DNA from: Desulfobacterales bacterium
GTDB taxonomy: Bacteria; Desulfobacterota; Desulfobacteria; Desulfobacterales; JAHEIW01
Direction of reading: 5' to 3'
Assembly: GCA_030066985.1 (NCBI GenBank)
Contig: JASJAN010000015.1
Location: 1-64,000 of the forward strand
Length of the DNA: 64,000 bases
The notes under the pieces are model-generated. The model was not told the origin of the DNA and did not search any database. It worked only from the letters and a program-made list of their open reading frames with translations. This document shows, piece after piece, positions 35,888 to 42,984 of the stretch. The position numbers and the translations under genes were made by a program. Within the stretch, counting starts at the first letter, position 1; each line of letters starts with the position of its first letter.

Positions 35888-36241
35888 TCAACCGACGATA
35901 TCCAGCAAGGAGCCCAGCATCTCTTCCTGGGTGTCGATTGTTTTTAAATTCGCCTGATAGGCGCGTTTGGTAAGCATTAAATCCGGAATCTCTTCCGCCA
36001 GGTTGACATTGGAGGTCTCTTTTTCAACTTTTTCCCCGTTTTCAATAGCATCGTACCGCAGGCCCGGGCTTTCGTCCTTTTTGATATTCACCCGAACGCC
36101 CCCATTGACATCTTCATGCAAGTAGGCGCGATTACGCTTGAATCCATCTGTGTTGACGTTGGCAATGTTGTCGGCTGTAACCCCCAGTTTCGTAACAAAT
36201 GCTCTTAAAGCGGATATGGTGCTGTTCACTGCTGAAATCAT
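35888..36241 (-). CDS. Orphan flagellar rod-type protein (FlgB/FlgC/FlgG family ends)
   Basis: A 117-aa protein with both ends of a flagellar axial protein: N-terminal VTKLGVTADNIANVNTDGFK and C-terminal SNVNLAEEIPDLMLTKRAYQ with LKTIDTQEEMLGSLLD. These form the coiled-coil that lets rod subunits polymerise. The domain between is very short. No other flagellar genes are in the window. GGGGGGCAA precedes ATG 36241; upstream in-frame extension is unlikely. Confidence 0.8.
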   Translation of the reverse strand: MISAVNSTISALRAFVTKLGVTADNIANVNTDGFKRNRAYLHEDVNGGVRVNIKKDESPGLRYDAIENGEKVEKETSNVNLAEEIPDLMLTKRAYQANLKTIDTQEEMLGSLLDIVG

Positions 36242-36748
36242 TTGCCCCCCAAGGTCGCTGAAATGGTTGCCGTTCTGTAAAAAAATTAAAACTTCCCTAA
36301 ATGCCGTTATTCCAACCGGAACATACTCCATCAAGTATAGTTGTGAGAGCCCGAATAAGAAGATGCACGTACATCTGGGAAGTTTTAAACTATTTTCATT
36401 TTTCCAATTATAAATACAATAATTGTGCCAAAACTGCTTATTGCATATTATATAATTATATTAGTATTTTATTATATATACCGGTAGAATAAAATGGTTA
36501 AAAATGACAATTATCGTCAATTATTTTGCCCTAAAATGTCAATCTGCCAGCTACAGCCTTGCTGCCTGCAGTCAGAACGCTAAATGACACTGGTTGGCGG
36601 CAGAAATTGCCGGTTAACGTTCATGCGGGTCTTCTTTGATGGGGATGTTTGCCTTAGGAAAATCAAGCCAAATGCGAATGGCAGCGGTGACGCATTAATC
36701 GAAAAGGGCGGCGATAGGAGATCTTGTAGCAGGTTATTTCAGGTGGCC

Positions 36749-37024
36749 TTATCTGAATACAAAAGGAGGGGTATCATCATCGAGGGTGACATGCTTTTTC
36801 GCCCGGTTGGGTGGTTTGAGATCCTTTTTCTTACGCGGCCGGTCCCGACCGGCGAACAATCCGGACAAGATGTAAAACGAAACGCGGTAAAACAGTCGCC
36901 AAAGCTGTAATACCAAATAAAACAGGCCCATACCGAGGGCTACCTGCACAAATGTCGGTTGGGCGGAGGTCCAGATACTAAATGCCTTCCATGCTTCTAC
37001 CAGCCAATTTAAGGTAAGGTCCAT
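36749..37024 (-). CDS. Small single-helix membrane protein
   Basis: A 91-aa protein with one central membrane helix (VQVALGMGLFYLVLQLWRLF) and a basic/Pro tail (GRDRPRKKKDLKPPNRAKKH). GGAAAG lies 8 nt before the ATG. Its start overlaps the end of a candidate gene at 37009-37215. Function unknown. Confidence 0.55.
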   Translation of the reverse strand: MDLTLNWLVEAWKAFSIWTSAQPTFVQVALGMGLFYLVLQLWRLFYRVSFYILSGLFAGRDRPRKKKDLKPPNRAKKHVTLDDDTPPFVFR

Positions 37025-37215
37025 GGTATCAATCTTTCCAGCTTCGTTTCCTGATATCCTCGTCCTGTCTCAATGTCAAGAAAACAATCATCGGCCTTTG
37101 CGGTCAAAATTTTGACAGAACACAAGGTGTTTCCATTGCAACCCATCTGGTATCCGACCTGGGTGCCCGCAGGCCAGGGGTTTTTGAAGATTGCATTGCC
37201 GTATTTAATTGGCAT
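37009..37215 (-). CDS. Candidate 68-aa protein overlapping the next gene
   Basis: A frame starting MPIKYGNAIFKNP and ending LERLIPWTLP, sharing its last 16 nt with the start of the membrane-protein gene at 36749-37024. The text CSVKILTAKADDCFLDIETG looks protein-like rather than random. A 95-aa version would start at 37296. The overlap supports a small operon, but evidence is thin. Confidence 0.4.
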   Translation of the reverse strand: MPIKYGNAIFKNPWPAGTQVGYQMGCNGNTLCSVKILTAKADDCFLDIETGRGYQETKLERLIPWTLP

Positions 37216-37323
37216 GAAAGTTGAATAATACGTTGGATAGTTCGCAGTGGTGCTTAGGCAGTATAAAACCCTGCGGCATCCGTCCCAAAGCGTCACATAC
37301 TGAGGGACGCTCCTCCTTTATAT

Positions 37324-37352
37324 GCCCCCGGGGCTTAGCTCACCCCGGGGGC
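37324..37352. other. Strong GC hairpin, 10-bp stem
   Basis: GCCCCCGGGG (37324-37333) pairs with CCCCGGGGGC (37343-37352) around a 9-nt loop. No T-run follows on either strand, so it is not a classic terminator. It lies between two divergent small genes. Confidence 0.6.
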
Positions 37353-37409
37353 TGCATCGGATGTGCGAGATGAAAGTTACAGCCCCAGTGGCGAAAGGAT
37401 GAAGCAATC

Positions 37410-37601
37410 ATGATTTGTGTAGTAGAGTATGGCAAACACATCGGAACCCTTCGAAACCTGTTTTCCGACAAGCAGCAGGCCCTGGCTTTTGCCCAACGAA
37501 TAATTGCCCTTTCCGATGGTGAATACCGCAGTATCGGGCCACATCAGTGGTATTGCCAGGAAAAAAAAGAGTATGTCAAAATAGAAGCCATGCGGAATTG
37601 A
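37410..37601 (+). CDS. Small protein of unknown function
   Basis: A 63-aa protein (MICVVEYGKHIGTLRNLFSD and then QQALAFAQRIIALSDGEYRS). AAGGATG lies about 8 nt before the ATG. Composition looks like a compact alpha-beta fold. Not recognised. A strong terminator follows about 125 nt later. Confidence 0.55.
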   Translation: MICVVEYGKHIGTLRNLFSDKQQALAFAQRIIALSDGEYRSIGPHQWYCQEKKEYVKIEAMRN

Positions 37602-37726
37602 CATCCGATCAGGATCTCAAAAGAGGTGCTGTCTAAAAATTCAAGGTAAAGTTTTATAAAATAATACCGATAATTAAAACAACAGTGTGCAGGCGGGCAC
37701 GCTGTTTGATATAATTCCTTAGGGAG

Positions 37727-37760
37727 GGGGCGGCTCATGGTGAGCCGCCCCTACTTTTTT
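37727..37760 (+). terminator. Terminator hairpin
   Basis: GGGGCGGCTCA (37727-37737), a TGG loop, TGAGCCGCCCC (37741-37751), then CTAC and six T. An 11-bp perfect stem, about 125 nt after the 63-aa gene and 190 nt before the rhodanese gene. Confidence 0.75.
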
Positions 37761-37952
37761 GGCGTGTGGTTTGTTTGACTACACCGGTTGGACGTCACCT
37801 CATTAATTTGGCGTAGAGGTACCCGCCTTTATTATCTTTCCTTTGCTGCTGTTGACCCCCCTGAATTTGCGCCCTATACTTATACCGTTCGACATTGATT
37901 GGCGAAACCAGTTGTTTTTTTGGCTCTTAACAGCAGCGCAGATAGGTAAAGT

Positions 37953-38369
37953 ATGTATAAATTCAACAAAATTATCAGTATCTTAGCCTCCATATTGACA
38001 TTTTTCATCGTTTACGGGTCGCCGGTTCAGGCAGCTGCGATCGAGGTGCCGCGAATTTCAAATCACGCGGCCAAACAGATGGTTGACGACCCGGCTGTAA
38101 TTTTCATCGATGTCCGCTCAGCAAAGTCGTATTGGCGGAGCACCTCGAAAATAACCCGTGCGGTGCGTGAAGATCCCAACGCTGTGATCCAATGGACAGC
38201 TAAATATACCAAAGATAAGACCCTCATATTTTATTGTACCTGAAAAAATGAAAGAACCAGTGCCCGGGCGGCGCGTCATTTCATTGAAAATGGCTACCCA
38301 AAGGTTTACGCCCTCAAAGGCGGCTGGGCCGCCTGGAAAAAGGCCGGCTATCCAATTCAAAAAAAATAG
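37953..38369 (+). CDS. Exported rhodanese-domain protein, probable selenoprotein (TGA 38241-38243 read as Sec)
   Basis: A 138-codon frame that is interrupted only by TGA at codon 97 and ends with TAG at 38367-38369. Residues 1-28 form a signal peptide. Rhodanese blocks are FIDVRSAKSYW (52-61), LIFYCT (91-96), then after the TGA KNERTSARAARHF, and YALKGGWAAWKKAGYPI at the C-terminus. Related rhodaneses carry YCxCPNEATSAR, so the TGA sits on the catalytic Cys position, giving a C-x-U motif. A SECIS-like hairpin follows the TGA. A plain nonsense mutation is the alternative. AGG lies 6 nt before the ATG. Confidence 0.78.
38247..38285 (+). promoter_or_regulatory. Bacterial SECIS-like stem-loop
   Basis: AATGAAA (38247-38253) pairs with TTTCATT (38279-38285); an internal loop leads to GTGCC (38260-38264) pairing with GGCGC (38270-38274) around the apical loop CGGGC (38265-38269). 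The loop starts 21 nt after the TGA and has G among its first two bases, as published bacterial SECIS models require. Confidence 0.7.
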
Positions 38370-38474
38370 CACCGCCAATAGACTTTAGCCTTGCAAGATA
38401 CCTTTTTAGTATTTATGATAGTTAATTCAAGGTATTATAAACTTAATCAAAAATTGAGTTTGAGAGATAGCCCC

Positions 38475-38675
38475 ATGAGCGGTGTAGATAACCTGATTGC
38501 TTATATCGATAACGGCGGCACCCGCTCCGGTTCGGAACGGCGACACGCTTCCAAAACGGCGCATCTGCCCGACAGAAGAATCCAGTACGATCGCAGAAGC
38601 GGCGCCGATCGTAGAAGGATTCTCAACAAAAAAAGGAAAATGGGAAAAGAGCGCCGGACGACGTTTTACGATTAA
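38475..38675 (+). CDS. Small Arg-rich protein with RSGxDRR motifs, second copy
   Basis: A 66-aa basic protein: MSGVDNLIAYIDNGGTRSG, then SERRHASK, PDRRIQYDRRSGADRRR and KERRTTFYD. It shares its plan with the 76-aa protein at 6109 (GTRSG plus [DE]RR, then RRSGxDRRR). GAGAGAT lies 7 nt before ATG 38475; a longer frame from 38391 has no site. It starts 105 nt after the rhodanese TAG. Function unknown. Confidence 0.7.
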   Translation: MSGVDNLIAYIDNGGTRSGSERRHASKTAHLPDRRIQYDRRSGADRRRILNKKRKMGKERRTTFYD

Positions 38676-39205
38676 AGATTTGATTGAAATACAATCCACA
38701 TTAACATTACCCAAAGTTAAACTGCTGCACCCCATTTTAGATATCTGAATGAACATGCCCGGGATATAGATCAGGCTGCTGCCGAGCAGCTAAGCAAGGA
38801 TCGATTGAACGTCTGTAACTTCCCTTTCACAAATGTCTCTTCACAATAGCCGGTCATGATATTGCTGCATGCTAAAACCGGTTATGATTGCCCTCTATTT
38901 GTATTTTCTGACAAATGAATTCGTTTTAATCATTTCATATCAAATGTTTAGGGTGCGGCATCATTCTACCGCAGCATCTTATGCGATGCACAGATGTCAA
39001 CGGTTTGGCGTCTTAAAGCGTCTTTTGATTCAGGTCAATCATTTGGATGGGATATCGATGATATATGGTGCAAAAGGCGCTTACCGACTACGGTGGTGTC
39101 CGAACGTAACCATTCGATTTAGTGACGATATACGAAAAGCAAGCAGCAGTTGCATTGAATGCCGTTCAATAGCTCAAACGAAATCTGCCGGGGTTGATAA
39201 AGATA
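38676..39205. other. Gap without a supported gene, 530 bases
   Basis: A 119-codon frame (38869-39228) runs through it, with a stretch faintly like a GGDEF start (LIQVNHLDGISMIYG), but no ribosome site and no catalytic motif. It may be a decayed remnant. Otherwise nothing recognised. Confidence 0.35.
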
Positions 39206-39478
39206 ATGAAAAAATGCTTACCACATGAAAAAAAGAATTGTCTACTGCACGAGGATAAACCCGATCTTCGACTGGTCAGGACGAATTATTGCGTGCCGGG
39301 GGTCATGTCGCGCTGCAGTGCCGGTGAAATCTGGCATGACCAGAAGAGATGCAAATTTGCCGATAAATCGACGGTCCAAAATCGTTGTATGTATTATATT
39401 GAAACCATCGGCGGCCATTGCGATTGTGTTGATGCGCAGCGGGAAATGAAAAATATTGCCGATAAAGGGAGGGGCTAA
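39206..39478 (+). CDS. Candidate small Cys-rich protein
   Basis: A 90-aa frame with nine Cys, including MKKCLPHEKKNCLLHED and NRCMYYIETIGGHCDCVDAQ. Spacing suggests a metal or Fe-S site. The ribosome site is weak. A bidirectional terminator-like hairpin lies about 50 nt after the stop, which supports a real transcript. Not recognised. Confidence 0.45.
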   Translation: MKKCLPHEKKNCLLHEDKPDLRLVRTNYCVPGVMSRCSAGEIWHDQKRCKFADKSTVQNRCMYYIETIGGHCDCVDAQREMKNIADKGRG

Positions 39479-39523
39479 ACCAAAAGGATTCAACAGCGAG
39501 CTGTGGCACCATCGAGATGCATT

Positions 39524-39570
39524 AAAAAACCCCCGAGCAGCCCTCACACTACCCGGGGGAGTTTTAATTT
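39524..39570. terminator. Terminator-like hairpin, possibly bidirectional
   Basis: CCCCCG (39530-39535) pairs with CGGGGG (39554-39559), with six A before and a T-rich tract after, so it could act on both strands. It follows the Cys-rich candidate gene. Confidence 0.6.
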
Positions 39571-39775
39571 TGGCCATAGTGAAACATTGTATAACCTGAT
39601 TTCAACGCGTATAAAATGTACGATGCCCAGTCGCCATCCACTATGACCAATGTGGGCAAGATCCAAAATGGATCTTGCCCTGCCTGCCCTCAAATGATTA
39701 TTACCAATGGCCAGCAACAATCATTGACATGCTGGTATGACTCTATCACAATATATTGATAAATGTCAAGAAAAA

Positions 39776-39791
39776 ATACCATATATGGTAT
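39776..39791. promoter_or_regulatory. 16-bp perfect palindrome, possible operator
   Basis: ATACCATATATGGTAT is its own reverse complement and sits in an AT-rich gap 380 nt upstream of the protease-TPR gene. A dimeric regulator could bind it; no regulator gene is adjacent. Confidence 0.3.
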
Positions 39792-40169
39792 ATTCGCACA
39801 TTTATCAGTCGCAATCGATAGCACTGAATCCAGGTTCAAGCCGTAAAGATTCACCAAAACTGTTGGCGAAATTTGCAGAAATAATTCAATATGGGCTTTA
39901 ATCTGATTATTTTATGCTTATTGTTGTTCTCTAAACTCATTTAATTCGTCTAAAGAGCAAAATTATCGAAGAAAACGGGCATTTTACTAGCGGCGATCGA
40001 TATCCCCGCAGAAGTACGAAATCGTAAGGTTTGTATGGCAGCTGCGACTTAGGGAAAAGTTTTCACTAGATCAAGGCTTTCTGATGGCTTGCAGGCCATC
40101 GGGTGACACCTGATAACGATGGCTGCCTGCCGCTGAGTTTTGTGCATACACCAAATAAATGAAAAACCA

Positions 40170-41612
40170 ATGAGATCTAAAATACAAACATGTTTGATCG
40201 CTGTCTTGCTGCTAGCCACGACAACGGTCACTGTGGCAGCAGCCAATTTGACCGATTTGGTGAAGACCATCCAGCCCGCAGTGGCCACGGTAGTCGCATA
40301 TGATGTGAACAACAATGTCGCCAATATCGGTACTGGTTTCTTTGTAAACAAATACGGGCATTTAATAACCAACCACCATGTGCTTATCGGAAGATTCAGC
40401 GCGGAGATCAGAACCGCTGATGGCGGCATCTATCGCATCAGAACGATTGTGGCCGAGAACCAAGACACCGATTTGATTAAGGTAAGTGTCGATATCCCCC
40501 AGGATAAAGTTCGCTGGTTAAAGCTGAGCGATGAGGTGCCTCCCGTGGCCCAGCGCGTGGTGGTCGTGGGCAGCCCGATGGGACTGGAGCAAACTGTCAG
40601 TGACGGGATTATATCCTCGGTGCGTGAAATACCCGGTCTGGGAACTTTCTTTCAGATGTCGGCTCCCATATCCCCCGGTTCAAGCGGCAGCCCGGTGGTC
40701 AACATGCAAGGCAAGGTGGTGGGCGTAGCCAGTTTTCAATTTTTAAGGGGCCAGAACCTTAATTTTGCTGTGTCGAGCAGATCGATCAAAGACCTCAAAA
40801 TTAAAACAACCGCGCAATCTCTGTCAGAATGGACTTTCGGTCGCAGCAAACAAAAACCGCGCTTGGCGGCGGAACTGTGCCGCAAAGGGTATAGCCTTTC
40901 GATAAACGGGCAAGAACAACAGGCCTTGCAGTATTTTAAACTGGCCGCCGAAAATGATCCCGGCAGCACCGCCGCCTGGTACGGTCTCGGATACTGTTAT
41001 GCCGGAAAAAATTCGTACACAGAAGCCATCGCGGCCTACAAGCAGGCCATTCAGACAAACCCGGCCAATGAGGTTTCCCATTATCATCTGGGAAATTACT
41101 ACAGCAAAATCGGTCGCTACAATGAGGCCATTGAATCCCTGCAGCAGGTGGTCACATTAAATCCGAAATTCGAAGCTGCCTATTTTAATCTCGGCATTAT
41201 TTACAACAAAATGGGCCGGTACAATGAAGGGCGCGAAGCCTTTGAGAGAGTCGTCATCATTAATCCACAAGCACAAAATGCTTATTATAATATAGGGGTG
41301 ACCTATACCAAACAGGGCCAATACGCGTTGGCCGTCCTGGCCTATCAAAAGGCCATTGAAATTCATCCTGAATTTCCGGAGGCCATATTCAACCTGGGTG
41401 TTATACATGGCGAACTCGGCAACGCCAGAGACGAAATGCAGGCCTATCAAAAGGTCATTCGGATTAATCCGGATTTTGCCCCCGCCCATTTTGCCATGGG
41501 GCAAGCCTATTTACAGCAGGGAGACAAAGCCGCTGCGCTGGATCAGTATAAAATCCTAAAAAATTTGGATGACGAACTTGCGGAAAAACTATTTAAAAAA
41601 ATCTACCATTAG
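40170..41612 (+). CDS. Exported S1C (DegP-type) serine protease with TPR domain
   Basis: A 480-aa protein. A signal peptide (IQTCLIAVLLLATTTVTVAA) is followed by a trypsin-like domain with the triad His70 (ITNHHV), Asp101 (NQDTDL) and Ser171 (SPGSSGSPVV), numbered from ATG 40170. There is no PDZ domain; instead about seven TPR repeats fill residues 225-470 (AWYGLGYCYAGKNSYTEAIA, AYYNIGVTYTKQGQYALAVL). It may process or guard partner proteins in the periplasm. The ribosome site is weak. The thioesterase gene starts 10 nt later. Confidence 0.85.
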   Translation: MRSKIQTCLIAVLLLATTTVTVAAANLTDLVKTIQPAVATVVAYDVNNNVANIGTGFFVNKYGHLITNHHVLIGRFSAEIRTADGGIYRIRTIVAENQDTDLIKVSVDIPQDKVRWLKLSDEVPPVAQRVVVVGSPMGLEQTVSDGIISSVREIPGLGTFFQMSAPISPGSSGSPVVNMQGKVVGVASFQFLRGQNLNFAVSSRSIKDLKIKTTAQSLSEWTFGRSKQKPRLAAELCRKGYSLSINGQEQQALQYFKLAAENDPGSTAAWYGLGYCYAGKNSYTEAIAAYKQAIQTNPANEVSHYHLGNYYSKIGRYNEAIESLQQVVTLNPKFEAAYFNLGIIYNKMGRYNEGREAFERVVIINPQAQNAYYNIGVTYTKQGQYALAVLAYQKAIEIHPEFPEAIFNLGVIHGELGNARDEMQAYQKVIRINPDFAPAHFAMGQAYLQQGDKAAALDQYKILKNLDDELAEKLFKKIYH

Positions 41613-41622
41613 CCTGATCTGA

Positions 41623-42126
41623 ATGGATCCCCAAAAAACCGCCTATAAAAAGCTGCCCAACAATCGTGATCATAACTGTTTTGGTTGCAGCCAGACCAAT
41701 CCTTCCGGTTTGCAAATGGCCTTTTGGGCTGATGAGAATACCGTCACATCAAATGTCACCGTTCCCCAACACCTGTGCGGCTGGAACAATCTGGTCCATG
41801 GGGGTGTCCTGAGCACGATTCTAGATGAAATCATGAGCTGGGCCACGATCCATTTGCTCAAACAGATCCCCATGACCAAGTCAATATCGATAGATTTTAT
41901 CAAACCGGTGTTTGTCGGCAACCCGCTGAAAGTTGAGGGTCGTGTACTGAAAAAAATCGACCGGCGCGAAGCCTTAATGGAGGGGACCATTCTAAACGCG
42001 GACGATGTTTGCTGTGCCCGGGCCACCGGAACTTTTGCCATCTTTTCACCGGCGGTGGCCGAACGACTCCAAATTACAGATAGCGAATCGCTGAAATGGT
42101 TTGAGCAGGTGTTTAAGCTCAAGTAA
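41623..42126 (+). CDS. Hotdog-fold thioesterase, PaaI family
   Basis: A 167-aa acyl-CoA thioesterase candidate. LVHGGVLSTILDEIMSWAT is the PaaI/4HBT signature with the HGG and the catalytic-type Asp; SISIDFIKPVFVGNPLKVEG forms the beta-sheet. CFGCSQTNPSGLQM at residues 19-32 is a Cys pair seen in one subgroup. Substrate unknown. It starts 10 nt after the protease gene and is probably in the same transcript. Confidence 0.85.
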   Translation: MDPQKTAYKKLPNNRDHNCFGCSQTNPSGLQMAFWADENTVTSNVTVPQHLCGWNNLVHGGVLSTILDEIMSWATIHLLKQIPMTKSISIDFIKPVFVGNPLKVEGRVLKKIDRREALMEGTILNADDVCCARATGTFAIFSPAVAERLQITDSESLKWFEQVFKLK

Positions 42127-42154
42127 GGTTCTGGGTTCAGGGTTCACAGGTTCC
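42127..42154. repeat. GGTTCNN heptad array
   Basis: GGTTCTG, GGTTCAG, GGTTCAC and a shifted AGGTTCC follow one another right after the thioesterase stop. A GCTACT/AGTAGC plus CTGGC/GCCAG hairpin comes next (about 42161-42211), in the convergent gap before the NTPase gene. Confidence 0.65.
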
Positions 42155-42254
42155 GGACACAGCTACTGGCGGCTGGCCTTTTGTCTGAAAGTCAGCCAGA
42201 AACAAGTAGCGCGCAGCAAGGAGCAAAAAGGGCTAAAACCTTATTTAGTTGAGA

Positions 42255-42779
42255 TTAATCTGGCCCCTGAAAAAAAGAACAAACTTCTGTTAAAATTTGG
42301 TCTTGATTCTGACGCGTCAGCTCAAACAGCCGTACATCTGGTCGTCTCTTCAATTCCGCGATCAGGCCGCCGCCCTTCTGTGCAATGGTTGCCACCAGGT
42401 GTTTGTCTGACGCTAATATGGCCTTAATGATGTCGATAAACCGCACGGATAAACATTCCATTTTACCGATTTCATCGATCATCACCACACTGGTTTTCGA
42501 AGTCGAAAATGGCAGCATATCCAGAAAAATCTCAAGTCCCTTAACATCCACGCCATATTTTCCCACCCGGTAGCCGGTGTTCAAATCCACATGTGCCAGT
42601 GTGCCGGTGCGGCCGTCTAAACTGCAAAGGCCAAAGCCCTGGCGGGATTTACCCTTGCGGATTTCGGCTGTGTAGAACCCGATCGGATTCAGGTGCTGCA
42701 ATTCATCCACCAGCCGCCGAAAAAGGGTTGTCTTGCCCGACCCCGGCAGTCCGGTTATCAGAATGTGTCGGTTACTCAT
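42255..42779 (-). CDS. THEP1-type nucleoside-triphosphatase
   Basis: A 174-aa P-loop NTPase of the NTPase_1/THEP1 family. Walker A is ITGLPGSGKTTLFRRL, GFYTAEIRKGKSRQGFGL and RVGKYGVDV are family blocks, and VVMIDEIGKMECLS is Walker B. These hydrolyse several NTPs slowly; cellular role is unclear. GGGAAAA lies 7 nt before ATG 42779. It shares a strand with the radical SAM gene upstream, separated by a heptad array. Confidence 0.85.
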   Translation of the reverse strand: MSNRHILITGLPGSGKTTLFRRLVDELQHLNPIGFYTAEIRKGKSRQGFGLCSLDGRTGTLAHVDLNTGYRVGKYGVDVKGLEIFLDMLPFSTSKTSVVMIDEIGKMECLSVRFIDIIKAILASDKHLVATIAQKGGGLIAELKRRPDVRLFELTRQNQDQILTEVCSFFQGPD

Positions 42780-42837
42780 ACTAATTTTTCCCTGTTTATA
42801 TCGTATTCTCCATGTGTGCACCGCAAATATTCAAACC

Positions 42838-42914
42838 GTTGCGAGTTGCGTGTTCCGCGTTTCGGGTCGACAGCTCAGAATTATTAAACTCGTAACACGA
42901 AACCCGCAACCCGT
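42838..42914. repeat. Inverted pair of four-unit heptad arrays
   Basis: 42838-42865 is four 7-mers of the form GTTNCGN; after 21 nt, 42887-42914 is four 7-mers of the form AACNCGN, the complementary class. It sits between the NTPase and radical SAM genes on the minus strand. Confidence 0.85.
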
Positions 42915-42984
42915 AACAGCAAATAAAACCCGACAATCAGTTTCAAGCCCTTAAGAGGGATTTCTCGCATTTCATATTGTAAGC

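Larger units (their letters stand above)
39479..40169. other. Long gene-free gap with hairpins, 690 bases
   Basis: Contains the hairpin at 39524-39570, a 12-bp perfect inverted repeat (GGGCAAGATCCA at 39654-39665 with TGGATCTTGCCC at 39669-39680) and a 16-bp palindrome ATACCATATATGGTAT at 39776-39791. The last might be an operator. No gene seen. Confidence 0.5.

Noticed and set aside
36584-36910. 108-codon plus-strand frame opposite the small membrane protein
   Set aside because: The minus strand shows a clean membrane helix and ribosome site; the plus frame has neither.
37953-38243. Reading the rhodanese as a complete 96-aa protein ending at TGA
   Set aside because: It would stop in the middle of the active-site loop while the following 41 in-frame codons complete the domain and end in a normal TAG.
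38869-39228. 119-codon frame with a faint GGDEF-like stretch
   Set aside because: No GGDEF motif, no ribosome site and the text degrades quickly; at best a remnant.
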